A stretch of DNA of 64,000 bases from Formicarius rufipectus (Eukaryota; Chordata; Aves; Passeriformes; Formicariidae): NCBI GenBank assembly GCA_013399695.1, contig VXAU01000932.1, positions 56,615-120,614 on the forward strand, in the 5' to 3' direction. Made by a program: the position numbers and the translations under genes. Position 1 is the first letter of the stretch, and each line of letters starts with the position of its first letter. Under the pieces are notes generated by a model, which saw only the letters and a list, made by a program, of their open reading frames with translations, did not search any database and was not told where the DNA came from. Below are positions 39,721 through 50,975 of the stretch, piece after piece.

Positions 39721-42177
39721 GAGGAAACTTTTTAATATTGCCAGAGAGCTAATTATCAACTAATGAAATATTTCACTTTTATATGGCATCTACTATTACT
39801 ATCTAGTTGCTGCTTGAAATAACATTAAGGTCTTTTAAAGAATATTTCTAAGGACAATTTCCTAGAGAGTTATTTCATATATAGCTTAAATCTGAATAAC
39901 AAATGGTTTAATAAATGCTTTCAATATATGGGTGAAAAATAGAACAGCTTTTGAAAGGTAGAAGTTCTAAAAGCTGTGTTTCATCCCTGCATATATTTAT
40001 GTGACATCTATTATCCTTTCTGAAATCTGTTCATTAATGGCAGAAAAATAAATGTAAAATCTTTAGTCAATTTAAATAACTCATTTTATTAAACTGGGGA
40101 ATATGTTTTTACCTCCCCCAAACCACCTTTCTCCTCTCCTTCTCAGCAAAGAACATGTAAACAAAACTAATTCCCCATGTTACAACATAAATGCAAAGTT
40201 CCTTGAAGGGAAGACATTTTGCTGCTTTTATGCAGCAAGAAACTCTAACACAGCTCAAACGGGGGTGGGTGTGCAGTGCAACCATTTGCTCAGGTAATCT
40301 CAGGTGCAGCTGATGCTAATTACACCTCACAACCATTTTCAACAGCTGGGCAGTCCATCCTCTTTGAACAGCCCAGAAGTGGATCATATCTACCTCCACA
40401 GTTAAAACCAAACAGGTATAAAACAAGTTTTGGGGTTGCTTTTTTTTGTGTTTGTTTTTCATAAGAGTTAGTATTTTTACCTGGCTCTTCAGGTGTGCAC
40501 AGGAACTGCCTGGGAGGACCAAAGGAAGTGTATTGTCTATGAATGTACCATCTGAATGTCTTAGACTTTATGTTTCATATATATTTATATTAACATAATA
40601 AAATTGCCTTTTAAATAGAATATTTGTAGAATAGGTATCATTTGGCATAAATCCTCCATTCCCGTTTTTTCCTATATCAAACAATGTAAATGATACTTCT
40701 TGCCAATTTTTTCCTTTTTGTTATCAAATCAAAGCTGTATTTAACTTATATAAAAATGTGGTGAAAAACATATTCCCTCCATCCTGTCAGACTAAATTTA
40801 TTCTCTGACTTCAGTCCTTATGTGCTGAGTCTCATTTTATGGCAATTTTTTTTATAGGTTTGTTATAACTCTTTGTGAATGGAGTGTTTATAACAAAAAT
40901 ACTACCAGGTCAGGAAATAATGGCCACACTAAAGATCAGCAGAATTATAAAGGACTGAACAGTACTGATCAATTAGCCTCTAGTAGTATCCCATTTTCAA
41001 AAGCAGTAAATTATCTCCACACCCTAAACTTTGTATTGATGTAAGTAATTTTTTACTTCAGTTAGAAAGAACTTAGAAATTCACTGTTTCGCTCCATCTC
41101 TGTAGAATCAGTAAAATGGCATGAAACCTGTATGGTATTTTTTAAAATAGTGTATCCAAGAGGAAATGTCAACATGATTTGAAATGCAATAAAAATTTAA
41201 CAATGACATATTCCATATCATCAAAGTGATGTGAAAAGTATAAATTTGCATGTTTGCATTGCATTTTTCAGTAAGATGCTTTCTGCTACATCAGTAACAG
41301 ATTTAGGGATTGATTTCTTAACAATGGATCTGTTAAAAATCTGTCTTTTGATTGGGCATTTAGTTTGGCTCTAATAAAAACACAGCATAAACATTGCAAG
41401 GAAGGGAAAAGTGAACACTGAGCTAACAGATTGGTAAACCAAGATGATAACACTAGATACATAGCTATCAGCTTTAAATTATTCTGGTAGATGCAATTTG
41501 CGAGGATGTAAAAAAAATTATGCTCAAAATCTATTTCTGCACAGAGATCAGCAATCAGTTGGTTCTCAGAATGACTTCATACTCTACAGAGGAATCAAAA
41601 GCAGACAGCAAAGTGTGGAACTCTACCTACTTAAACACAGCAGAAAATCATTATTTAAGGCAAAGTAAGAGAATCCACACAATTTTATCTATCTTTCACA
41701 TGTTTCTTTTTTCACAAGCTTTATACTCTTCCTACTTTTTAGTTATTCCAGAAGCAGGGTAATTTTTCTGAGTATTTCCTTTTGTTGGTTTGCTATGTCC
41801 CCATGACATGAAGTAAACACTAAAATAATTTTCTTGTTGAAATATTCCATAACTGTTTTCTCTTCCCCCCACTTCAGCCTGACCCATGCTCACTTATGAT
41901 CAGAGCATTCTTTTCTTCTCATTTCTTACATTTTGAGATCACCTTATCATTCTGATCCAATTCAAATGTTCCTTGATGTGAAGGAAATTTTCACTTGCAG
42001 GAATTTATCCTCTACCTTTTTTCCTTAGTATCAACAATATCGAATGCCTTAGTTTTGTGAAGTTTCTGTTTAAAAAGCTCATTGAGCTTGAATAGGAAAG
42101 TGAAACTACACACAGTGCATATAAAAATGCCTAGTCTCTGTTTTCCTTTGTGGTAAATTAAATAACTTTACTTGGTA

Positions 42178-42212
42178 CAGGCATAAAGTTCAAAAACAGG
42201 CATAAAGTTCAT
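42178..42212. repeat. Short tandem duplication
   Basis: caggcataaagttca occurs twice, 19 bases apart, separated by a short A run. A small local duplication. Confidence 0.85.
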
Positions 42213-42961
42213 AATAAATCTCAGTTTTACAACTGAAGATGTTTTATATTAGGTTTTACATTAGTTTCTGGTTGACTGGGTCTGTGGTTTAAAGGATAAA
42301 TTAGACCAAGGATGGTAGCCACCTTGTACACTTTTTGGGTAGCTTTCTAAGGGCATTCATTCAAGATTTTATCTGCTGTTAATTAACTTGCTGGTATTTT
42401 GACACATTTTAGAATTAAACTGCCTACATTTCCTCTCAAAAGCTTTTCTTCAAGTTCATGGTCGCTCTACCTTTCAGTATAAAACAAAATCCTTGACCAT
42501 TGTCTCTATATACACAAATTTTGTATAATCTGTACAATGGTTCAGAGAAAACTGCAACTTTCCTAACTTTGTGTGAGTTAGGAAGAGCAGCACAATATGT
42601 TTAAATGATTTAAAGCAAAGCAGGGGACTTTTTTTTCTTTCACAAGCAAAATGGCTCAAAATGCCCTATAGTTCAGGTATGCAGGCATACAATTATGTAC
42701 GACAAAGAGAAGACCACAAGTCAGAGAGATGCAACATGTAAAACAGATCACTTTTCCCAAATATGTGTCTTATTTTGGCTACAGGAATGTAGGCAAAACC
42801 AGAAAGGATTATTGGGTAATGAGAGATATGCAAATAACTTACTTTTCCATTTCCAGTGTGGAGATGTTAGGTAGTAGGTGTTTATATGTATCTGTCCTTT
42901 ATAAACTCACAGAAACAACAGAAAGGCCATACTATGAATGAAAAGATGCATTATTAGGGGG

Positions 42962-43010
42962 AAAAAAAACAACCAAACAACCAAATAAACAAACAAACAA
43001 AACCAAAATA
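42962..43010. repeat. AAAC/CCAA-rich simple repeat
   Basis: A run of A followed by aacaaccaaa-type units and three AAAC units, in the same style as the other AAAC tracts. Confidence 0.88.
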
Positions 43011-46000
43011 ATTCCTAATGGAAAACAATTCAAAGTAGATAGCAAGACAAACCTACTCATCCTTGAGAAGGGTGTGGTTGATATTCTGAAATTTCTACCA
43101 CAGGAGCTACCTCAGCTTGTGCTAGCCTACATAGGTAATGCACAGGTTAAGTGCAGTAGGAGAGCAAGTATTTAAAAACACTGTCTGAAAAAACCCAATG
43201 GCAATTAAGCTGACCTGGCCTTCAGTCAATACAGTAGATTTAGTTATGTGTTTCAAGATACTGCTTTTAAATGCTTTTTATTTGGGGTAGGGATACAGAT
43301 GAAATAATGCTCTTTTTTCCTGTACATAGTATTTACAAGCAATTCACATTGTTTGTAGGTATTGAAACAATTTTTCTGTATTTCAAAACATTGACATGTA
43401 GATGTACTCTTCATAAAACTCCAGCATTCTTGTTCCAAAATTGGAATGTTGAGAACTTTTTTCTTAATTCTTAAAAACATGGCTTATTATAAATTTACTG
43501 GTTGAAGCTGCCAATCCTGCAATCTTTTCTGCATGCACTTGTAAAGTTTCTTCATTCTAGATGAGAGCTTGATGACAATGGCAAAAAGTTTTACGTTAAA
43601 TAGTAGTCTTTCAATTCTGGAAAGTGTTAGGCTTCTGTAACAAATATATTCTATTCATATGCTTACTAATCTTAATGCTGTACAGGAAATAAATGCTGCT
43701 ATTTTTATTTCAAATCCAAAGGAAACTGAAAATGGTTTTCAATTAAGAATGAAAGGAAATATTTTAAAATTAGAGGGGAAAGAGTTTGGCACTCGTTCTC
43801 GTAATGTATTTCCTATGTATTTTATCATCAATTTAAATTATTTTAATTGAAAAGCATTTCTAAGAAATAAACTAAACCATTTTCTTAAAAATCTGTCTCA
43901 AAAATTAGGTTTCCTGGTGTCCTCTCTCCATTAAGAAAGATGTATATTTGATGAAATGAAATCCAAAATTATTTTAGAATATATAAAATTTGGAGCCCAG
44001 CTGTTCTCCCTGGAGTTTTAATTCTAACTGTAGTTAAATTCAAGAGAAAATTTGGTTTTTTTTCTTCATTTGGAACTGAAACAGGCCCACAGTTTCACTT
44101 TCAATAAGTATATGGAAATCAATGTGCTGTAATGTAGTTTATGCTATTTTTCAGTTTCCATCTGCTCCTTTCCATTGCATCTTTTTGTGAGTGACAGCAT
44201 CATAATTGCTGTACCAATTAATGCCCTTCCAATCCAACTGCATCATTACTGCAAAATAAATGTTTTGTTTTGTAGCAGTTTGTCCTGCTATGAAACTTTG
44301 CTTTAGTTATTCCAATCATTTAACAGCAGAAAAGAAAAAGCTGCTTTGTCATCAGTAGCTCAATAGAAGACACTGTATGTTCAATATGGAGAGTTGGCAG
44401 AATTGTAACCAGTATCAATTCATAAATAGGATAACAGCAATCGTTTATTTTCTGCCTTAAATAAAAGTATCTTTTTCGATGCAATAATAGTCACTTCACT
44501 GATTTGAGACTGAAGTAAGGTTTTGGGGGTTTTTTGAGGAACATTTTCTTTCGCCAGAATAAAATGTCTCTTTCTTTGCAACAAAAGCTCTTAGAGGATA
44601 AAACCTTCCATCTGAAATAAGCAGTCATAACACTTTAGTTTTTTTCCAGTAAGAGTTTCATTTTCCCTAGTGGGTTTTCAGTGCATAGTTGCAGTGCCTT
44701 TTAAACTTTGTCCTGTGTGTTAACAAAAATGCCACAAAAAATATCAGACGTTGAAGCACTTTGAGACGTTTCCCCATCCAAATGATATCGTCAGTACAAT
44801 TTGTGGGCCTCCTCTGATATAAATAGGATACTTCGTGCTGTTGGGAAAGTCCTTAGTGAACATAAATCTGGATTAAAGACTGGCACTAGCTTTTTTAACT
44901 TTTCTGGCTCAAGGGTTGCATTTATATTGTCCAGTGAGAATTGAGTGAGGAAACGACATAGAACTAACGCCTTCTTACTAACATGTTGTTCCTCGAACTT
45001 CTGTTTGCTAACTGGGGTTTTTTCCATCTCCTTGCACTATCCTTTGTGCATGGATAAAATCTCGTCATCTCTGTTTCACTGTTTTCCAGACTGTTCTGTT
45101 TACTGTGGACAGCAGAATTTTCCAGTTGATACTTCTAAATGGAAAAGATAGCTTTATAACAAAACAAGTGATCCACTTTATTTGGTCTTAGCTTGCACTG
45201 ATTGATTCATGGAAATTTCTTTTGAGCAGCAATGTTTTTCTATAACGTTTATAGAAACATGTATAGTAATCACAGAACTCTTTTCCTCATGAAGATCAGA
45301 GCGCTCCCAAGTATAATACACAATACTAATAAAGATATCCAATTGGTTTTAATTTAATGATTTCAATTTTGTGCTCATAATCTTGGAAATGGAAATGTCA
45401 AATTTTACTTTCAAAAATAAATTTATTATTATTACCTAGAAAAATAAAACAGCATTAGAATTACATCCTTTTGTTTGTAAAGTCATCTCTTCAGATTCTA
45501 AGAAATCCCAGATTAAAGCTTGCTGTGCAGCTGCACAATTCTGTTTCTTTATTTTATCTAATGACTATCTCATATAAGGTAATTAAAGGCCTGCAACAGA
45601 AGCTGAAACACAGAAGTCTCTGGTTCTATTAATTTTTAATCACTGTACTGCAGAAATATAAATGTGTAATAGATCTTGTATTAGAAAAGCATAGCCAGGG
45701 TGTTTCAAAAGAGATCCTGCCTCAGACATATGAGTAGTCTGGTGGGTTGCAAGTGCATTCACCTGTGTTTGGTTCCATATTGCTCACAGGTCCTCATTCG
45801 CCAAAGTATCTGGCACTAAAACCAGACTGAGAAAACACTGCTATCTCTTACCCTTGGCTGCTTGTTCCTGCTCCTCGGCTTTGCCAGTACAGTGATTTGT
45901 AGGGCTCTTGCAAACCAGACGACCAAAGTGCTTCACTCTACAAAGCAGTCTTTGTTTCAGTCACAATGGCACAACTGAGGGACAGTGAGCAGCAGTGTCA

Positions 46001-46310
46001 GTGCAGAAGAGAAAGGGAACATTTTCAGCTGATTTTTTTACAGAAAATGTAATGTTGAACCTTACCCACAAGCAGATGGGAATTTTAACACAGGGCTTGT
46101 ACATCACAGATGAGTGCTCTAACCAAAGAACATCAGATGACAGTCCCTTGAATTCTTGTATTAGAAAATCAAAATGTGACCTTTATTTCATTTAGAAAAG
46201 AAAAAGGTTTGTCACCTGTGTTCTGGTTAAGAATTTGAATTCTGAATTTAAAACAAAATAAGCAGCAGAAAGGGAACTTTTAAAGAAGCTTATCCCTGGA
46301 TCTCTTCACC

Positions 46311-46341
46311 TTTTTCTTTTTTCTTTTTTTTTTTTCTTTTC
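46311..46341. repeat. T-rich (TTTTC) tract
   Basis: Thirty-one bases of T with isolated C. It is followed by 'catttag', which resembles a splice acceptor, but I see no convincing open frame after it. Confidence 0.8.
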
Positions 46342-48246
46342 ATTTAGCTGGGTACTGCGAGCTTTCTCTCAGAAGTTGTGATCGATCTACTTATATGTAC
46401 ATCAGTCTTTGCTGTTACTAGGAAACCATTGGGCTTTTCCTCTAAAGAATCGTTATAAATAAGCACCATGCCATGAAATAAGATCCTTGTGTATACTGCC
46501 TCTGCTTCCAACATAATTAAGATCAGGAAAAATCTAATTTTAGTGTAATTTGCTGGGTTACATTAAATTTTCTTGATGGATCATTCATACCTAATTGCTT
46601 TGGACTACAGCTTCAGTGCATCCTATAAGCCTGAGAATAAATTTGAATAAAGGATGAAGTAAGCTGAGTAATACTTACATTTCCAGCGTCCCATCTTAGA
46701 ACAGAAAATAAAGAATATGTTTCCTCTGTAAGCCAAAGGGACAAAAACTCTCCCAGTTTTGATTTTGTTTTCTTTTTATTCAGGTCATGAAGGATGTGTT
46801 AATCAAATTCATCTTATGCTGACTTCAGAAGAATTGTATTCTTGAAAGCAGCTGTGGTACCAAAAAGCTGCAATATCCACAAACAGCATTCTTCTTCTTC
46901 TCTCTTAACCTTTTAAGGTCCAACTATGATTGAAGCAGGAAGTTTAGAAATCTGTGGAACTTTAATTCTTTACTACAAAAACTTTCCATGTATCTTTAGT
47001 TCCAAAATCCTTACTACTGACATAAAGTGTAACTTTGGAGACACTGCAGCACCTAAGACTTCATAAGGCTGATCAGCTGTATGAGTATTAAAAGAATATT
47101 TATTAGGAATTCAAATAAAAGACTCCATTATCATTTAGAATTTTCAGTATGTGATGTATAAAATTTTAATTAAAAGCTGCAAATAACCCTAAATTTTGGA
47201 ATTTTACTACTTAGAAATCTTAAGCCAACTTGGAACTATTGGACTGTTTCATTATTTTATGATCATTATTTTTTATTCATTTATTGAAATATATTAACAT
47301 AGTTAATTTCTTTTTGAAAAAAGTAAGTTGAAAGTCAATATATTGCATAAATACAGTCTTTCCTAAACTCATCTAAAATCATCTATTACCCACAGCTTTC
47401 TCATTTCATTTGAACCAATATCCTCTATTCTTTTTTTAGTGCTTTCATAGATGAATGTCATACTGTTCAGCTTGAGCATCAACCAGGTGCCTTAGACATA
47501 TTGGTTGTACTGAGCATGCCTTAATCTTTTGGATCTGTCTGTGACCCTGCTCTTTCACTGCGTATCCTAGCAGTCAGGAGAGAAGCCACTTGTCCTCATT
47601 AACCCCTTTGGCTGCAGAATGGCTAAAATCATCCCTATTGTGAGATTAGCAGTTACAAATTTTCTTTTAAAGAACAGTAAAAGATGTGCTAACTTTTGGG
47701 GCACATATACGAGAAATTAAAGGCCTGAATTTAATTTCCTTTTTAACCCTAATAGCTTCAAAGTCATCTTCTACATTCTAAGGCAGTGTCTAATTCCTTA
47801 GCTAGAAATTAGTTTAGTAGGGACACTCTTCATCCTTGTATTAGAGCTGTACTGTTCTTCAAAAGTGAATTCAAAATTAATTAGATGAAATACAGCACAT
47901 GACACAAATAGGCCTGGGTTTAGGGAACTCCCTTGGTCGGTGTCTTTATTTCTGCTTGTTGTCACAAAGACTGTTTCATATTTTTTTTTGTAAAATACAT
48001 GAAGAGAATGGAATTAAATGATACCTTGACATGCTTTTTTATTTTCTTACTTTACTAGTAAGAAAGCGACAAATTTTACATAGATAATCACATGGCTGAT
48101 TTAGCAGTTCCTTATGGATATAATTATTCTAGCTTCTAGGTAAAAAGTAAACAAGATTTTGCATCCTTAGAAGGAAAAATGCCAGATCTGGAACACAAAG
48201 TTAAAACCTATAATTATGCAACTTCTTATGTTTATGTTTCCATTAA

Positions 48247-48365
48247 AATAAAAACAAACAAACAAAAACCACCCTAAACCAAAACAAAGACAAAGAACAA
48301 AAAGGCAAACAAAAACCAAACCAAAAAGATACCAACAAAACCCACAACAAAACAACAACAACAAA
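48247..48365. repeat. AAAC/AAACC-rich tract ending in (CAA)n
   Basis: About 120 bases made of AAAC, AAACC and ACAAA units, ending in a pure CAA run near 48351-48364. The Cys/Phe/Val-rich minus-strand ORF over it is an artefact. Confidence 0.92.
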
Positions 48366-49947
48366 TCCTGACAGCAATAGAGATTCAAATCCCAAACAAA
48401 ATTAAAAAATGAATTAGGGTGTTACTTAATATCATGGTTAAAAGTTGGTCAAAGTAACAAAACCTTTAAGATTATGCTCAAACATTATCTGTGGTTTTTC
48501 TTTGTAGCTCAGAATTCACAGCCACTATACATCAGTTCAATGTGAAAGCTTTTTGAAGTAGAAAACATTTAAACCCCTCATTTCAGTCCAGTTCTGATAG
48601 CCAATGTCAATTTAACTCAGTGAATGAATAGTAAAAATACACATAAAAAAATCATCCTGTTTGGTTGTGCTATGAAAGGGATTTTTATGACCATTGGCAT
48701 GCCACTGAGAATTCACTTTCTCAATTTATTGTCTCCAGTGTCACTAAGATGTACCTTTTAGTCTTTTTTTCATTTAGTTGGGATTTTTTTTCTGTCTTGG
48801 TCCCAACATTGCTTGGATAGACTCATGTTCAAGGGGAATCATGATTTTTTTTCTCAAGAGGAAGTCAGTAACATGTTATAATTAAGCTTTTCCAAATGCA
48901 AGTTAGGACAAAGTTTTCCCAAATCCAGTGAACATCATTCTTGGTTTCAGCACTACTGGACCAGTCTAGAAAGCTGCTAACTGTTTTGAAACATTTCAAT
49001 GTGAGCTGTATTCTTTAGTGTTGGTGTTTATACCATTGCAGCTATTGTTATATGTCATATTCAATATATATCTTCGTGTTATGACTGTGGTTCAAGTAAA
49101 AATATGATTTTGTTTTCATACCAATAATACATGTGTTAAAGACATTTTTAAAAGCATTATGCAAAACCATTTTAAATCCAGGCTTCAATATACATTTTAA
49201 AAGAAATTTGCTTTAAAAAGAAATTGCTTTTTATTACTAATTAAATCTCAATTTCAAAAGGGAATTCTGAGATAGGAAAACTATGAAGTTACAGAATTGG
49301 GTCATAAGAGTCACCTGAGTTTCATCACTGGCTTTTCACACATGGTTTCCCATCTTGCTGATGGAAGCTATGGTTATATGACATTCACAGGCTCTTATGA
49401 AAAAACATCTTGCATATCCTTTTTTCAACCTATATCCTGCCATGTGCACCATATTCCACCTCCAGTGTATATGAACATGATGATGATGCTGTGTTTACCT
49501 GACACACTGGCATCCTGTTTGAGGGATGATAAGTACATGAAGCAGCATTTGTGGAACTAAATCTCTTTGAAACCCCTGGCATTACTTCCGCTACTTGAGC
49601 AGTGCTTCAGATAAAAAACAGGTGCATAGTTTGTCAGCTCTAACATGACTAAGACTTATAGAGCAGAAAACATACAGATTTTACACTCTGAAATTTTAAA
49701 AAAAATTCTGACCCTAAGTTATGCCAGAGTTGGGTCTGAGACCATCTGCCTTTGCTGGGAATCTGTCACCCCTTGTGCCCTCAGCCAGAGGAAGTGCCCC
49801 CTCCTGCAGCCCCAGAAGGACCCAGTGTAGCATGGCTGCTCCTAGGCGCCCCAGCACCATGGAGCAGTATGTCCATCAGTCTGTGTCCATGGTGAAAGGC
49901 TCCAAAGCCCAGTTACACCTTCTGTGTTCACATCTCCCCCACTCCAG

Positions 49948-50087
49948 GTCACAGCCTCAGCTCAGCGAAGGTGTCCCGGGCGCAGACATTTCCCAGCTAC
50001 CCCTCGGAGCAGGACGAGGAGCACCAGCAGTCCCTGTCCCTGGCCAGCAGCTACGCCTTCAGCTACGGCTCGGGGCTGGTGCAATGA
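49948..50087 (+). CDS. Probable terminal coding exon of an unidentified gene
   Basis: A polypyrimidine acceptor (cacatctcccccactccag) precedes this exon-like segment, which runs in phase 1 to a TGA at 50085-50087. After the split Gly codon it encodes about 45 residues: HSLSSAKVSRAQ, then TFPSYPSEQDEEHQQ, SLSLASSYAFSYGSGLVQ and stop. Eight or more CpGs and a GC-rich composition contrast with the flanks. The tail is Ser/Tyr-rich and acidic in the middle, like an intracellular C-terminus. The phase-1 entry fits the phase-1 exit of 8222-8339, so the two could be consecutive coding exons joined by an intron of about 41.6 kb. The longer ORF in another frame (49721-50368) runs over the same bases and looks like a shadow. 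The upstream portion of this frame remains open to about 49896, so the exact acceptor is inferred. The gene is not recognised. Confidence 0.6.
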
Positions 50088-50975
50088 CAGCCGGGGGCGG
50101 CTGGCCAAGACAGACACTTGAGCCTGGAGCCTGCCGCCAGGGCGGAGGAGTCACTGGCCTCCTCCACTCCCACGATTTGCCGTGGAAACTGATGCCTACC
50201 AGCTCCAGCCAGGTCACCACCAATGCGGACACTTGGAGAGGCGGCTTCCCCGAAGCAGAGGCTAAGTCTTTATTTATTTATTTTGCCCTTCCTTCTGTTG
50301 ATAGGTTCAGAAAGGAGGGGGCTGGGGGGTTGGGGGGAGGGAGGAAGGGGCACATGTTCGTGTTGTGAAAAAGTGGTGGAAACAAATGAAACTGTGTTGG
50401 TTTATGTGAAGGTTTTCTGCATGACTGGAGAGGGTTCCTTCTGGGGCTCCATTGTGATGGCGCATTTGACACTGGGGTCTTCCTTCCCACCTCCACCAGC
50501 AGGCCAGCCTGTTTTCGCCCATAACCTTTTTAAGTCCGTGCTGCAGCCTACTGATTCCCGTTGGAATCACTGAAATGTCACCAACTCGAGATGCAGCATC
50601 AGTACTGTGGGGTCACCTTCAGATCCAAGCAAGTTCACTCACTGCCCTAGAGGGTGGTTGGGTGTTTTTTGAGCCAGACACCAACATATACTGGAACAGC
50701 AGGCTGATGTGTTTTGTTAGGAAAAGGGTTTGATGCATTAAGATAAGGTTATTGCCTGGTCCAGCTCTAATCTTAAATTCCTGGGGCACAAATTCATCCC
50801 TTACTCATACATACACAATTCTCATGATGCCCCTGAGAGCTGTGAACATCCATATCAGCAGCACAGTCTTGTTCTCAAAACTGCTGCAATATCTTCTTGT
50901 TTGCCAATTATTTAGGTAACTGTACCTGCAAGCCTGACTTTAAATAGCAAGAAAACTGTTTGTCTGACAAATAAA
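50088..50975 (+). other. Candidate 3' UTR following the terminal exon
   Basis: Sequence after the TGA remains GC-rich to about 50265 and then becomes mixed, including G-rich runs at 50320-50345. The first canonical AATAAA downstream is at 50970-50975, and another is at 51719-51724. These are possible polyadenylation signals, but a longer 3' UTR is possible. The open frames on both strands between 50223 and 50573 look like chance in G/C-rich DNA. Confidence 0.35.
50970..50975 (+). terminator. Possible polyadenylation signal
   Basis: AATAAA about 0.9 kb downstream of the candidate stop codon. The hexamer is frequent by chance in AT-rich DNA, so this is suggestive only. Confidence 0.25.

Larger units (their letters stand above)
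39391..49719. other. Long noncoding stretch (likely intron)
   Basis: No exon is supported. Contents are small tandem duplications at 39689-39720 and 42178-42212, AAAC-type tracts at 42962-43010 and 48247-48365, and a T-rich tract at 46311-46341. A less AT-rich patch lies at about 45690-46010. The minus-strand ORF at 44791-45027 reads as unremarkable sequence. Confidence 0.5.

Noticed and set aside
44791..45027. 78-codon minus-strand ORF with a fairly protein-like composition
   Set aside because: The peptide is not recognised, CpG is sparse, and there is no splice or retrocopy evidence. It was judged chance.
49721..50368. 215-codon plus-strand ORF
   Set aside because: It overlaps the acceptor-bounded frame that ends at 50087 and is Pro/Gly/Ala/Ser-rich without domain character. 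It looks like a shadow of the predicted exon and its GC-rich flanks. I keep it as the main alternative in the findings.
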